Shown: positions 38,623 through 50,303, counted from the first letter of the stretch. The stretch: DNA of 54,293 nucleotides from Myxococcaceae bacterium (GCA_019694575.1 JAIBBR010000016.1:1-54293); one strand, 5' to 3'. Notes: generated from the letters alone by a model not told the origin. Numbers and translations are program-made.

Positions 38623-39357
38623 GTGTGCACGTTGATTCTCGACTTTGAGCCGTCGCGCGACCGCCCTTACGTGGTGGCCGCCAACCGCGATGAGGTGCTG
38701 ACACGCCCATCGACTGGCCCTCAGCGGTGGGAGCACGAGCCTTTCGTAGCGCCGCGCGACGAAGTGGCCGGCGGCTCGTGGTTGGGCCTCAACACCCACA
38801 ATGTCTTCGTTGGCATCACCAACCGCTTCGGAGTCGCCGTCGATCCGCACCGTGATTCTCGCGGGCAGCTGGTGGTTGAAGCGTTGCGCGAGCCGACTGC
38901 TTTCGCGCTGCATCAGTTGATGGCCACCATTTCACCCGAGCGGTTCAACGCGTTTCACTTGCTCTATGTCGATGCGAAGCATGCGTTTGTCACCTGGTCG
39001 AACGGGCAAACGCTGCAGCAGCGAGTGCTCGCGCCAGGGCTGCACGTGGTGACCGAACGCAGCCTGGGCGGCGACGACAAGTCGCGCACTGAGTTGATTC
39101 GCCAGAAGTGGCCAGTGCTGCCGAGGCAAGACGGCGTGGTGACCGCCGAAGCGGCGCAGGGGTTGCTCGCCACGCACGGGCAAAACCCGGGTGAAGGCGT
39201 GTGCATGCACGTGCCCGCGTACAATTTCGGTACCCGCTCGTCGCTGCTGCTGTACGGCTCCAAACAGGCTGCTGCTTCACGCTGGTGGTGGGCCGCGGGC
39301 AGCCCATGCGTCACGCCGTTTCACGAGCACCCTGAATTACCGGCGAGCCTTACGTGA
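38623..39357 (+). CDS. NRDE/TANGO2 family protein
   Basis: 244 residues with a GTG start. After the initiator the sequence begins MCTLILDF, with Cys2 that may become the N-terminal nucleophile. The family motif NRDE is in YVVAANRDEVLTRPS, followed by GGSWLGLNTHNVFVGITNRF and the C-terminal segment YNFGTRSSLLLYGS typical of TANGO2. The human relative is tied to membrane lipid or heme trafficking; the bacterial role is unknown. It overlaps the SEC-C gene by 4 bases (GTGA). Alone on the plus strand, divergent from the SDR gene with 30 bases between starts. Confidence 0.9.
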   Translation: MCTLILDFEPSRDRPYVVAANRDEVLTRPSTGPQRWEHEPFVAPRDEVAGGSWLGLNTHNVFVGITNRFGVAVDPHRDSRGQLVVEALREPTAFALHQLMATISPERFNAFHLLYVDAKHAFVTWSNGQTLQQRVLAPGLHVVTERSLGGDDKSRTELIRQKWPVLPRQDGVVTAEAAQGLLATHGQNPGEGVCMHVPAYNFGTRSSLLLYGSKQAAASRWWWAAGSPCVTPFHEHPELPASLT

Positions 39358-39806
39358 GCGCTTGCCCGTGCGGCGGTGCAGATTACGAAACGTGCTGCGC
39401 TCCTCGGCACAGGGGAGCACGGCCCGCAGAGACCGCGGAGGCGTTGATGCGTTCGCGCTATTGCGCCTTCGCGAAAGGCTTGGGCGAATACCTCGCCGCG
39501 ACCGGCAGCCGTGACGATGCGAAGTCTCTTTCCGACTGGGCGCGCTCGGTGACTTGGTTGGGTTTGCAAGTGTTAGAGACAGAGGCGGGGAGCGCGACGG
39601 ACTCCACCGGCAGAGTGCGTTTCATCGCCCGCTATTTAGAGGTGGGGACATTGTGCGAGCTCGCCGAGTTCTCGAACTTCAGCCGCGTCGACGGCCGCCG
39701 GCACTACGACAACGGTGACACGTCATTTGTCACCCGCCAGGTAGAGCGCAACGAGCCCTGCCCTTGCGGCAGCGGGCAGAAGTTCAAAAAGTGTCACGCT
39801 GCTTAG
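39354..39806 (+). CDS. YchJ-family protein with two SEC-C zinc motifs
   Basis: 150 residues with a GTG start inside the stop of the NRDE gene. The N-terminal SEC-C motif is CPCGGADYETCC, the YchJ core has AEALMRSRYCAFAKGLGEYL, and the FARYLEVG-like strand is FIARYLEVG. A second SEC-C motif at the end is NEPCPCGSGQKFKKCH. Such proteins bind zinc and may act in protein quality control through SecA/ClpX-like interactions, but YchJ has no firm function. Length is right for the family. Confidence 0.9.
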   Translation: MSACPCGGADYETCCAPRHRGARPAETAEALMRSRYCAFAKGLGEYLAATGSRDDAKSLSDWARSVTWLGLQVLETEAGSATDSTGRVRFIARYLEVGTLCELAEFSNFSRVDGRRHYDNGDTSFVTRQVERNEPCPCGSGQKFKKCHAA

Positions 39807-39807
39807 A

Positions 39808-39852
39808 GGTTTGTGAAACCACGCACACCTAATGTGCACCATTTCACGAACC
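39808..39852. terminator. hairpin between convergent ychJ-like and acnA genes
   Basis: Arms GGTTTGTGAAA (39808-39818) and TTTCACGAACC (39842-39852) pair with one G-T wobble. Inside lies a second stem GCACA/TGTGC (39823-39827 and 39833-39837) with a 5-nt loop and a symmetric 4x4 internal loop. It begins right after the ychJ-like stop (39806) and before the acnA stop (39899). There is no T run on either side, so it may be a bidirectional RNA 3' end or simply an inverted repeat. Confidence 0.5.
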
Positions 39853-39898
39853 TTAGAGATTACGGGTGCCCTAAGGCTTTCAACCACCTGCCCGCGGG

Positions 39899-42592
<2,694 letters not shown>

Positions 42593-42665
42593 GAGCGATG
42601 CTTTCCAAATGGCTGGCCCGCACGCAACTGGTTTGACGAAGCGCTGCGCTGGCTGAAACAATGCG

Positions 42666-44189
42666 TTACAGGTCGTTGCTGTAAAGCTCCCAGTCGGCGA
42701 GGCCGCGGCAAGCCTGGTCTTTGCGAGGGAAAAAGCGCTTCACTTCTTCGAACGCTGCCCGGGCCTCGACGTACCGCTTCAGCGCCAACTGTTGCCGGCC
42801 GCCGAGCAAGAGGCGTTGGCACAGCTTGTCGAGCTCGCGTTGGGCTTCGCGCATGCGGTCGCGGGCCTGGCCGTAGAGCTCGGGCTTGGGGTCGGGAGTG
42901 GCTTCGAGCAACAGCCACGCTTCGCGAAAACGCCGGTACGCTTGGTAGGTGTTTTCAGCGCCGATTTCGCGGCGTTCGAAGAGCTCCCGGCCTTTTTCGA
43001 AGCTGGCTGTGGCTTCTTTTTGCAACTGTTCTGCCGGCACCTCGGGAATGGCGGTCATTTCGACCCACACGTTCCAAATGCGCCAAGTGTCTTCACCGGG
43101 CGGGTTCTTCATGTTGTCGAAGATGATTTTGTTGGGCTTGCCCTTCTCGAGGTGCTGAGCGGGAATTTTGATTTCGTACTGCTTTTCTTCTTGGTCAGTG
43201 CCGTCGGCTTTGAGCGCTTCGATGTCGGCGCCGTTGACGGTGAGCATCACCTCTTTGTCGCCGATGTCGCGGCTCTGAAAGCGCACCATCACGATGGCCT
43301 GTTTGGCGGGCGTGTTGAACGCATAGTCGAACGTCTTTTGGTCTTCGTGCTCGTAGGTGACGCCTTCGCCCAGGCCGAATGACTCTTGAATCGGTGTGCT
43401 CGACAGCTCGGTGGGTTCAGGAGGCGGCTTGGGCGCCGAGGGAGGCGACAGCACCCACACCAACACCGCCAGAGCGCCCAACACGAAGAGCCCCCCGCCG
43501 GCCGCCACCAAGGCGCGGGCGGTGGTGCTCGCTTCGGCCCAGAAAATGAGCAGCTTGCCCATTGCTTCGCCTGACTGGCGGCGCAGACGTGCTTTCTCGG
43601 CGGCAGAAAGAGGCCCCACCCTGCGCACGGGCGCCGAGGCGCGGGCCAGCGCCTGCCGCGGCGCCCCGGTGTCAATGTCGTTGGTGTCGGCCAAAGCCAC
43701 CGGCGTGGGCACCGCCTTCATCATGCGGGTGCTCTTGCGCTCGATTTTTTCTAATTCGGTGGCGTCGGCGCCCGCGGGCACCAGGGCCAAGTTGCGGCTC
43801 TTGGGGCGTGCCATGTCGGCGCTCGAGACAATGCGGGTCGACGCGTCGAGGGCCGGTTGGGCCGCGCCATCAGCGAGAAGCTCGTCGTCGTCATTGCCCA
43901 GCACGGCGGTGAAGCTGAACACCACCGCGCCCAGGCTGACTTCATCGCCATTGGCCAGCTCGTGCCGTTTCACTTCGGCGCCGTTGACGCGGGTGCCGTT
44001 GGCCGACTGCATGTCTTCGACGAAGTAGGCGCCTTTTTCAGTGAAAAAACGGCAGTGCTTGCGCGAAATGCCCGGGTCGTACAGCACCACGTCACATTCT
44101 GAGGTGCGGCCAATCAGCACTTCGTGCTGCTCAAAGGTGAATTCCCGACCGGCCTCTTGGCCCTCGGCGATGCGCAATTGAAACGCCAT
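42666..44189 (-). CDS. FHA-domain membrane protein with periplasmic C-terminal module
   Basis: 507 residues. N-terminal FHA domain about 1-100: [46 protein letters not shown], the phosphothreonine-binding set. A cytosolic linker to about 225 contains Arg/Lys patches. One membrane helix ([20 protein letters not shown]) follows. The periplasmic part starts with a Pro-rich link, then a beta-sandwich ([31 protein letters not shown]), then a helical TPR-like end ([40 protein letters not shown]). It begins 6 bases after the second WYL gene. FHA reads Thr phosphorylation, so it may receive kinase signals and link them to the envelope. Function unknown. Confidence 0.85.
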   Translation of the reverse strand: MAFQLRIAEGQEAGREFTFEQHEVLIGRTSECDVVLYDPGISRKHCRFFTEKGAYFVEDMQSANGTRVNGAEVKRHELANGDEVSLGAVVFSFTAVLGNDDDELLADGAAQPALDASTRIVSSADMARPKSRNLALVPAGADATELEKIERKSTRMMKAVPTPVALADTNDIDTGAPRQALARASAPVRRVGPLSAAEKARLRRQSGEAMGKLLIFWAEASTTARALVAAGGGLFVLGALAVLVWVLSPPSAPKPPPEPTELSSTPIQESFGLGEGVTYEHEDQKTFDYAFNTPAKQAIVMVRFQSRDIGDKEVMLTVNGADIEALKADGTDQEEKQYEIKIPAQHLEKGKPNKIIFDNMKNPPGEDTWRIWNVWVEMTAIPEVPAEQLQKEATASFEKGRELFERREIGAENTYQAYRRFREAWLLLEATPDPKPELYGQARDRMREAQRELDKLCQRLLLGGRQQLALKRYVEARAAFEEVKRFFPRKDQACRGLADWELYSNDL

Positions 44190-44195
44190 GGAGGC

Positions 44196-45149
44196 CTATG
44201 ACTTTACCGAGGCGGCCGCCGCCTGGGCAACGGCCTCTCTTGCGCTGGCGGGTTCGAGCACCTGTGCTTCACCTCCGAATGACATCACCCAGCGCGCCAA
44301 CCACCGGGTCGAATCAAAAGGCACGTTCACTTCGAGCTCGCCGTTGCCGACCCACTGCGCCTGGGTGCCAAACCGCTCATGCACGTACGGCGCGACACTG
44401 GCCGAGAATCGCACCCGAATTTTGCTGCCTTCGGGGTTTGGCGCCGGGGCGGGCCGGGTGCTTAAGCCTTCGGGGGGCGCGAAGCGTTGTTCGGTCGAAA
44501 ACACCTGGTTGATACGGTCGAGCCGAAAGAGCCGGTTTTCTTGGCGAGTAAGACAGTACGCATTGAGGTACCACTGCCCGCGGTGGCTGAACACTTCGTG
44601 CGGTTGCACGCGGCGATGCTCGGTTTCGCCGCGCCCGGCGCTGAAATAGTCGAAGGTCACTTCGCGGTTTTCGATGATGGCGTGCGAGAGCGTCGACAGG
44701 CCTTCAGGCGCCTCTAACGTCAAGTCGAGTTGCCGGCCCATTTGTTGGTAACGGGCCCGGGCCGCTTCGGGCAGCACGCGCTCGAGTTTCTTCAACGCGC
44801 TGGCCAGCGCATCAGCCGCGGCCGGGCGCAACAGCTCGGCGGCGGCCGCCAATGCCACGCCTTCGGCAGCGGTGAGGCGCGGCGGGCGCGAGAGCCGTTG
44901 GTGCAAGTCGACGTACACCTTGCCGTCGTCGACGTAGATGTCGATGTAATCGTCAGGCTGAAACGGAGGCCGCCCCACCATGGTGAGCAGCTCCAACTCT
45001 TGAAGCAAAGACTCTTTGGTGATGCCGAGCGCCTTGGCCACTTCTTCGACGGGCAAGCCGGGGTTCTTGGCCACGTAGGGCACCAAGAAGAGCAGTCGGC
45101 GCAAGCGCTCGTGCACGGCGGGCCGGGTGCCTTCGGGCGTAGCGCTCAT
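44196..45149 (-). CDS. WYL-domain regulator (second of pair)
   Basis: 317 residues from the ATG at 45149, overlapping the stop of the first WYL gene by 4 bases. N-terminal winged helix (HERLRRLLFLVPYVAKNPGL with PVEEVAKALGITKESLLQEL), then WYL core with VTFDYFSAGRGETEHRRVQP, HEVFSHRGQWYLNAYCLTRQ and NRLFRLDRINQV, and a C-terminal WCX extension. WYL proteins bind single-stranded nucleic acid or small ligands; PafC-like members act in the DNA-damage response. The two WYL genes in tandem resemble pafB-pafC, but no proteasome genes are nearby. Confidence 0.86.
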   Translation of the reverse strand: MSATPEGTRPAVHERLRRLLFLVPYVAKNPGLPVEEVAKALGITKESLLQELELLTMVGRPPFQPDDYIDIYVDDGKVYVDLHQRLSRPPRLTAAEGVALAAAAELLRPAAADALASALKKLERVLPEAARARYQQMGRQLDLTLEAPEGLSTLSHAIIENREVTFDYFSAGRGETEHRRVQPHEVFSHRGQWYLNAYCLTRQENRLFRLDRINQVFSTEQRFAPPEGLSTRPAPAPNPEGSKIRVRFSASVAPYVHERFGTQAQWVGNGELEVNVPFDSTRWLARWVMSFGGEAQVLEPASAREAVAQAAAASVKS

Positions 45150-46144
45150 GGCAGAGGGCTCCGGTGGGCGTCGAGCACGCGCTGGGCCATGTTTTTCCAC
45201 TTTGCAACCGCTTCGGCTGGGCCCGCCACCGCCGCGTCGGCGCCCAGCGACAGCACGTACTTGAGCAAACCGTCTAAGTCGGTGGCGATGACGGGAAAAA
45301 CCGCCGTCGGCCCTTTGGCCGGCGCCGTGGGAAAAAGGCTCGACGCAAGCGGCGCGAGCGGCCCGCGTAAAATCAGCGTCACTTCTACCGGAGCGTGAAA
45401 GCGGTGTTGCCAGGGCCAGGCAGGCACGAATTGGTCGAGCCGAAAATGCTTCGGCACCTCGAAGTCGGGCGTCTTCGGTTTCACCGCGTTGAGCGTGAGC
45501 GCGCGAATGCGGTGTACGTGAAAGCTGCGCACGCCTTGGCGCAAGTGGCAGTGGCCGACCAAGGTCCACATGCCGCGGCGCAGGGCCAGCCCGTACGGGT
45601 CGACGCGGCGCTGGGTCACTTTCTGACCGCGCGGCGAGAAATATTCTAAGTCGACTGACTTGCGCGCCGAAATGGCGGCCCACAAAAGCTCCAGCCGTTC
45701 GGGCAGCACAGCGGTGTCAGCCACGTGGCCGAGCTCGAGCCGCACTTTGGGCAGCGGCAGGGGCCCGTCGCTAAAAAAACCGATTTTGCGCAGTGCGTGC
45801 GCCAGCTCTTGCCGGCCGGGGAAAGCGCCGGTGGCCAGCGCCGCCGAACCCGCCGCGTAGAGCACCGCCAGCTCTTCGGGAGTCCAGCTCACTTCGGGCA
45901 GGTAATAGCTTTCTTTGTCGACCACATAGCCGTCGTCGCGGTCTTCGTCGCCTTGCACCCACTTGAGGGGAATGCCCAGCTCGAGCAGCTCGGCTTTGTC
46001 GCGCTCGAACTTGCGTTCAGCGGCTTCGAGACTGCCTGCGCCGTAGTCGTCGAAAAACGCCTCGCGAATCGCCGCCCATGACAGCGGCTTCTGGGCGTCG
46101 AGGAGCAATGCCACCAAATCGAGTAAGCGCTCTGTTCTTTCCAC
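45146..46144 (-). CDS. WYL-domain regulator (first of pair)
   Basis: 332 residues from the GTG at 46144 (VERTERLLDLVALLLDAQKP), chosen because the 15 residues from an upstream GTG at 46189 are not family-like. Winged helix (SWAAIREAFFDDYGAGSLEA, AERKFERDKAELLELGIPLK), WYL core (DLEYFSPRGQKVTQRRVDPY, LALRRGMWTLVGHCHLRQGV with FHVHRIRALTL) and a WCX C-terminus. It resembles PafB in size and layout. It overlaps the second WYL gene by 4 bases and follows the aminotransferase gene by 50 bases. Whether the pair forms a heterodimer like PafBC is untested. Confidence 0.85.
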   Translation of the reverse strand: MERTERLLDLVALLLDAQKPLSWAAIREAFFDDYGAGSLEAAERKFERDKAELLELGIPLKWVQGDEDRDDGYVVDKESYYLPEVSWTPEELAVLYAAGSAALATGAFPGRQELAHALRKIGFFSDGPLPLPKVRLELGHVADTAVLPERLELLWAAISARKSVDLEYFSPRGQKVTQRRVDPYGLALRRGMWTLVGHCHLRQGVRSFHVHRIRALTLNAVKPKTPDFEVPKHFRLDQFVPAWPWQHRFHAPVEVTLILRGPLAPLASSLFPTAPAKGPTAVFPVIATDLDGLLKYVLSLGADAAVAGPAEAVAKWKNMAQRVLDAHRSPLP

Positions 46145-46194
46145 GGCCGAATGGCATTTGCGGCCGAAAGCAGGCGCGCCGTCAAGCACTGCTT

Positions 46195-47376
46195 TTAGAG
46201 AAGAGGCCTTACCGGCAAAGCGTCGAAAGCGGCCATCGCGCGCTCGATGTCTGAAGCGTCGTTGAAGACGTGGGTTGACAGGCGAATGCCTCCGCCGCGG
46301 GGCGTGCAGACCAGGCCGTGGTTGCGCAGCGCAGTGACGATGGCTTGGGGGTCACCTTCTACGCCCACCACGCAAATGCCCGAGCCATATTCGGGTTCGT
46401 CAGGGGTGTTGGGCAGAAACCTACGGCGGCGCAGCTCGGCGCGCAGCAAGGCCTGGAGCGACAAGTTGTGCTCCAAAATGTTTTTCGGGCCCACCGCGTT
46501 CAGCAGCTCGAGCGCAGCCTCGAAGGCGTAGAGCGTTGAGTACGGGCCTCCGCCGGCTTCGAGCGCCGAAGCGCTGTTTTGAAACGCCGCGCCTTGGGCG
46601 GTGAAGCCTTGGGCCGTCGGTGTTGCGAGGGAGGAAGGGAAGGAGCGCCAACGTTGCTCCACCGAGGTGGAAAGCCACCCGGCGAAGGGCAGCCAGCCTG
46701 CCGTGTGCCACTTGCGTTGCGCGACGAAGAAACCGGTGCCGTAGCCCGCCATCATCCACTTGTGGCTGGTGGCGGCGAGCATGTCGATGCCGAGCGCGTG
46801 CACGTCGATGGGCATTTGCCCGGCGGCCTGTGCCGCGTTGACGACGAAAATGAGCCTCCGTTGTTTGCACAGCTGCCCCAAGGCGGCCAAGTCGACGCGA
46901 AACCCGCTTTGGTACTGCACGGCGCTTACCGCCACTGCGCGCGTTTTGGGGGTGAGTGCGGCTTCGAAGTCTTCTGTAGGGTAGCGGCCGTCAGCGCGTG
47001 GCTTCACCACGTTGAGCAGCAAGCCCTGGTGCAAAAGCGGCAGCGTGGTGGAGGGAAACTCTTGCTCCATGGTCAGCACTTCGTTGACGCCGTGTTGCAA
47101 CAGCACATGGGCGGCGACGTGCATGCCCATTGAAGTCGACGGCAAAAAAGCGACCTCGTCGTCGTGGGCGCCAAGAAACTTTGCCAACTTGCGGCGCACC
47201 TCTTCTTTGAGGGTGAGCCACGTGAGAAAAGCGATGTCGCCGTTCTCTTCGGTGTCGCGCAGGTGGGCGATGGCCGCGTTGGCCACTGGGGTGGCAAGCG
47301 GAGAAGAGGCGGCCGCGTTAAGGTACGCGTACCGTCGGCAAGCGGGAAAGAGCGCGCGAACTTCGGCAGGGGTCAT
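46195..47376 (-). CDS. aminotransferase class V (cysteine desulfurase-like) protein
   Basis: 393 residues from the ATG at 47376 (MTPAEVRALFPACRRYAYLN); the upstream frame is not protein-like. PLP-dependent fold type I: YLNAAASSPLATPVANA, DEVAFLPSTSMGMHVAAHVL, and the PLP-lysine segment AATSHKWMMAGYGTGFFVA with the Schiff-base Lys in SHKW. The segment QAAGQMPIDVHALGIDM before it is typical for class V. A cysteine desulfurase would need a reactive Cys in the C-terminal loop, and CVVGVEGDPQ is the nearest candidate, so the substrate is uncertain (isopenicillin-N-epimerase-like or selenocysteine-lyase-like members also look like this). First gene of the minus-strand run. Confidence 0.85.
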   Translation of the reverse strand: MTPAEVRALFPACRRYAYLNAAASSPLATPVANAAIAHLRDTEENGDIAFLTWLTLKEEVRRKLAKFLGAHDDEVAFLPSTSMGMHVAAHVLLQHGVNEVLTMEQEFPSTTLPLLHQGLLLNVVKPRADGRYPTEDFEAALTPKTRAVAVSAVQYQSGFRVDLAALGQLCKQRRLIFVVNAAQAAGQMPIDVHALGIDMLAATSHKWMMAGYGTGFFVAQRKWHTAGWLPFAGWLSTSVEQRWRSFPSSLATPTAQGFTAQGAAFQNSASALEAGGGPYSTLYAFEAALELLNAVGPKNILEHNLSLQALLRAELRRRRFLPNTPDEPEYGSGICVVGVEGDPQAIVTALRNHGLVCTPRGGGIRLSTHVFNDASDIERAMAAFDALPVRPLL

Positions 47377-47517
47377 CGTCGTACCTGCACATACACCCTT
47401 CGAGGGAGCTTTGGGTTGTAGCGACGTGTCACTTTGTCCATCAAGCGTGGGGGAAAGCCGGCGCAATTGTCACGCTGGGCATTCGTACGGCGGGCCAACC
47501 ACCTGCAAAGAGGTCAA

Positions 47518-47991
47518 ATGAGCTGGGTCTCGACTTTGCTATCGAAGAACGCAATGCGACAAGCGCTATTCCTGTCGATGCTGGTGTGGGGACTGGGTTG
47601 TGAGCGGGCGAGTGCCGAAGCAGCGCCGGCCGGCGAGCGGCTCTATTACGCCATCGAGGTGAAGCAGGCGGGGCAGCCGGTGGCGAACCCCAAGGTGGTG
47701 GGTTTTTCGGGCAAGTCAGTCGCGGTGCAGCACAAGCCGCAAGGCGCGGCGAAGCCTGATTATGAAGTGTGGCTCAAATCAGAAGAAACGGCGGGTGGTT
47801 ACCAACTCGCGTTGCGGCTGCGGCTGCCTTCAGGCTCGCAAGAAGCGCAGATGAAGTTGAAGCACGGTGAAGAGCGCACGCTCAACTTGGGCGAAGCGGT
47901 AGAATTGAAAGTGCTGCTGCTCAAAGTCGACTCGCGGGAGTTTCGGGCGTTGATGGCGCTGGCCGGCAACGAAGGGCCGGGCATCATTTAA
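47518..47991 (+). CDS. exported hypothetical protein (157 aa)
   Basis: 157 residues from the ATG at 47518, which has an AAAGAGG ribosome site; a shorter start at 47554 (MRQALFLSMLVWGLGC) also gives a signal-like N-terminus. The hydrophobic segment LFLSMLVWGLGC is followed by ERASAEA, a likely cleavage site; Cys could instead be lipidated but the lipobox is poor. The mature protein is a small beta-rich domain (RLYYAIEVKQAGQPVANPKV, DYEVWLKSEETAGGYQLALR, LNLGEAVELKVLLLKVDSRE). No family recognised. Divergent from the aminotransferase with 141 bases between starts. Confidence 0.66.
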   Translation: MSWVSTLLSKNAMRQALFLSMLVWGLGCERASAEAAPAGERLYYAIEVKQAGQPVANPKVVGFSGKSVAVQHKPQGAAKPDYEVWLKSEETAGGYQLALRLRLPSGSQEAQMKLKHGEERTLNLGEAVELKVLLLKVDSREFRALMALAGNEGPGII

Positions 47992-48092
47992 GTGGCCGCC
48001 GCAAAATAAACGCTCCATATCAGCGCCGATTCATCCCGGCTGTCCGTGTTGCGCTCCCTGCGACTTACCACGGGTAGGTCTTAGGCCCTGCG

Positions 48093-48111
48093 AAAGCGCC
48101 TCGGGCGCTTT
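48093..48111 (+). terminator. stem-loop (AAAGCGCC-TCG-GGCGCTTT)
   Basis: A perfect 8-bp stem AAAGCGCC (48093-48100) and GGCGCTTT (48104-48111) with a 3-nt loop TCG, about 100 bases after the 157-residue gene and 40 bases before the next start. The T run is only three bases, so rho-independent termination is weak, but the stem is strong and located where a transcript end is expected. Confidence 0.45.
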
Positions 48112-48150
48112 GTGCCTTGCGCGGCCCAGCCCTGCCTATGCTTCACCCGA

Positions 48151-48651
48151 ATGATGCCGCGGTTTCTCTCTCGCCTGACGGCCGTCACCCGCTTTCGGGT
48201 GGCGCAGCCCGCAGCAACAGCCGCCGCCGTGGGCAAGGCCAAGCCCGCGTCGGTAGAGATGCGCGCCCGTGTCGCCACGCGGCTGCGCGAGCTGAGGAGC
48301 ATGAGCGACGCCGGTGTCTATCGTTCATTCGATGAAGCCTTGAAGACGCGTTTGTCGACGCGGGGTTTCGCATGGGGCAAAGACCCCGCCTCGGGCCTGC
48401 GCACCGCTGCCGACTATGTGCGCGACGTGGTGCACAACCAAGGCCGCGAGCTGGCCGATTCTGTTCGCCAAGTCAGGCGTTCGCATGAAGCGATGGCGCT
48501 TTTCTTCGAAGACATTGCCGCGCGCTCTTTCTCTGTGCAGGCTGTCAGTGAGTTCGATGCGTGGCTTCACACCGGGCCGGTGTTGGTAGAGTTTCAGAAG
48601 CGGGTGAGAGCGCGGCCGCAGGTGTTCGTTGAATTGGCGCGAACCCGGTAG
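48151..48651 (+). CDS. hypothetical protein (166 aa)
   Basis: 166 residues from the ATG at 48151 (a second ATG follows at 48154). The basic, hydrophobic start MPRFLSRLTAVTRFRVAQPA could be a leader or targeting helix, but no clear signal cleavage is present. The rest is predicted helical and Arg/Ala-rich (RARVATRLRELRSMSDAGVY, LRTAADYVRDVVHNQGRELA, RRSHEAMALFFEDIAARSFS). No family recognised. It is preceded by the AAAGCGCC hairpin and converges with the OYE-family gene 72 bases downstream. Confidence 0.6.
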   Translation: MMPRFLSRLTAVTRFRVAQPAATAAAVGKAKPASVEMRARVATRLRELRSMSDAGVYRSFDEALKTRLSTRGFAWGKDPASGLRTAADYVRDVVHNQGRELADSVRQVRRSHEAMALFFEDIAARSFSVQAVSEFDAWLHTGPVLVEFQKRVRARPQVFVELARTR

Positions 48652-48723
48652 GGCAACCCCGCATCCAGTGGGCAAAGAGTCGTTGGCTCAAACGGGACCC
48701 AAGGCGGGTTGAATGTCTCGTCG

Positions 48724-50169
48724 TCACATTTTCGGGGCCGTCAATCGGCGGCCGTCTTTGGTGCGTCGTACGCTCGTATCATCAGCGAGCCCTTTCAGCC
48801 GGTCCCACCGTTGGCAGGTCACCGGTTGGTGCGACTGGTCTAACCCTTCGCAGTAATTCGTGAAGAAGCAGCGCCGCACGTGCGCCCCTTGGCCGAGCCG
48901 CATTTTTTCGAACCAGTCAGGGTCGGCCAGCGACTGCCGCGCCGACGCGACGATGTCGGCTTCACCGCGCGAGAGAATTTCTTCGGCTTGCCAAAAGCTG
49001 GCGATGCCTCCGCAGGTGACGATGGGCGTGGTGAACCCTGCCTGCCGTACGGCCGCGCGCACTTGGGCCACGTCACTCACATTGCGGCCAAAGGGCCCTG
49101 GAGGCCCGATGCGGGGTGTCGGCATGCACTCGTGCCCCGACGGCCCGGTGTACGGGTACGCGGCGTGCCCCACCTTGGGCTGCTTGGCGTCTTCGAATTT
49201 TCCCCCGCGTGAAAGCGACAAAAAATTCATTCCCGCGCGCGCGAATTGCACCGCGTTGAAGCAGGCGTCGCTCACGCGGCCTCCGCCGGCGAAAATTTCG
49301 TCGGTGAGAAAACGGCAACCGACAACCGCGGTAGGCCCGAGCTCGCGCCGCACCGCGTGATACACCTCGAGCGGCAAACGCACCCGGGCCTCGAGAGAAC
49401 CTCCGTACCCGTCGGTACGGTCATTGGTGGGTGAGAGAAAGCTCGCCAGGGTGTACGCATGCGCACAGTGCAGTTCGACACCGTCGAAACCCGCTTCAAT
49501 GCACCGGCGCGCCGCTTCAGCAAAAAGCCCCGGCAGCACCTGCGGCAATTCGGCGATGTGCGGCAAATGCGTGTCGGTCACCCGCTCACGTAAACCAAAG
49601 CGATAGGCCTCGAGCTCGCGGGCAGGCAACACCGCCGCCAAGCCTTCTTCATCAAGCGTCATTAAATGAGCCCGAATGGCAGCCTCGTCTCGCCCATGCC
49701 AGGCGGCTCCCAAGCGCTCGCTCAGTGCCGCATTTACCGGCAAGTGACGTTCGAGAAATTTCTCGCGTCGAGGCCGCCGCTTGATGCTCAAAAAGTCAAT
49801 CAGCTGAATGAACAACCGGCTCTCGCCACCGCTTTGTTCTCTCACCCGTTGTACCAATTGTTTCAGCCCCGGTATGAAGCGGTCGTCACTGGCGCGAAGC
49901 AATGGGCCGCTTTTCACGTCGCGCACCCCGGTGGCTTCGACCACGATGGCGCCAGGCTTGCCCTGGGCGAAGCGGCCGTACCAGTCTAAAACGTCAGTCG
50001 TCACCAAGCCTTCTTCGGTCGCTCGCCAAGGCACCATCGCGGGCACCCAAGTGCGGCGCGCGAGTGACAGGTTGCCTTCAGCGAGGGGCGAAAACCACCG
50101 CCCAGCAGCTGCTTCTTGGGCAGAGGGCCAGCGGTCGACGGGCAACAAGGAAAGAAGTCGGCGGTCCAC
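48724..50169 (-). CDS. Old Yellow Enzyme-family NADH:flavin oxidoreductase
   Basis: 481 residues. TIM-barrel OYE fold with FMN: VPAMVPWRATEEG, FIQLIDFLSIKRRPR, the substrate-binding pair in VELHCAHAYTLASFLSPTND (His-Cys-Ala-His in place of HGAH) and RTDGYGGSLEARVRL, then VTCGGIASFWQAEEILSRGE with the FMN phosphate site. The C-terminal end has a cysteine set CFFTNYCEGLDQSHQPVTC like the 4Fe-4S motif of 2,4-dienoyl-CoA/2-enoate reductases but with one Cys replaced (CxxT) and a one-residue deletion. Substrate unknown; ene-reduction is likely. Divergent from the large lipoprotein gene with 134 bases between starts. Confidence 0.87.
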   Translation of the reverse strand: MDRRLLSLLPVDRWPSAQEAAAGRWFSPLAEGNLSLARRTWVPAMVPWRATEEGLVTTDVLDWYGRFAQGKPGAIVVEATGVRDVKSGPLLRASDDRFIPGLKQLVQRVREQSGGESRLFIQLIDFLSIKRRPRREKFLERHLPVNAALSERLGAAWHGRDEAAIRAHLMTLDEEGLAAVLPARELEAYRFGLRERVTDTHLPHIAELPQVLPGLFAEAARRCIEAGFDGVELHCAHAYTLASFLSPTNDRTDGYGGSLEARVRLPLEVYHAVRRELGPTAVVGCRFLTDEIFAGGGRVSDACFNAVQFARAGMNFLSLSRGGKFEDAKQPKVGHAAYPYTGPSGHECMPTPRIGPPGPFGRNVSDVAQVRAAVRQAGFTTPIVTCGGIASFWQAEEILSRGEADIVASARQSLADPDWFEKMRLGQGAHVRRCFFTNYCEGLDQSHQPVTCQRWDRLKGLADDTSVRRTKDGRRLTAPKM

Positions 50170-50303
50170 TTTGAAGTCAAACGCTCCTTACTCTGTACCA
50201 ACGCGCTTAAGGCCGTTGCGATTAACAGGGAGGACGACCTAAGGAGACACATCTCGTCGTCTCGTTTTCCCCTTCGGCTGCTCCACTTCGCGAAAAACAA
50301 CTT

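Noticed and set aside
38593-38913. N-terminal extension of the SDR gene by 107 residues.
   Set aside because: The extra residues do not resemble an SDR or a signal peptide and overlap the start region of the NRDE gene; the ATG at 38592 fits the family.
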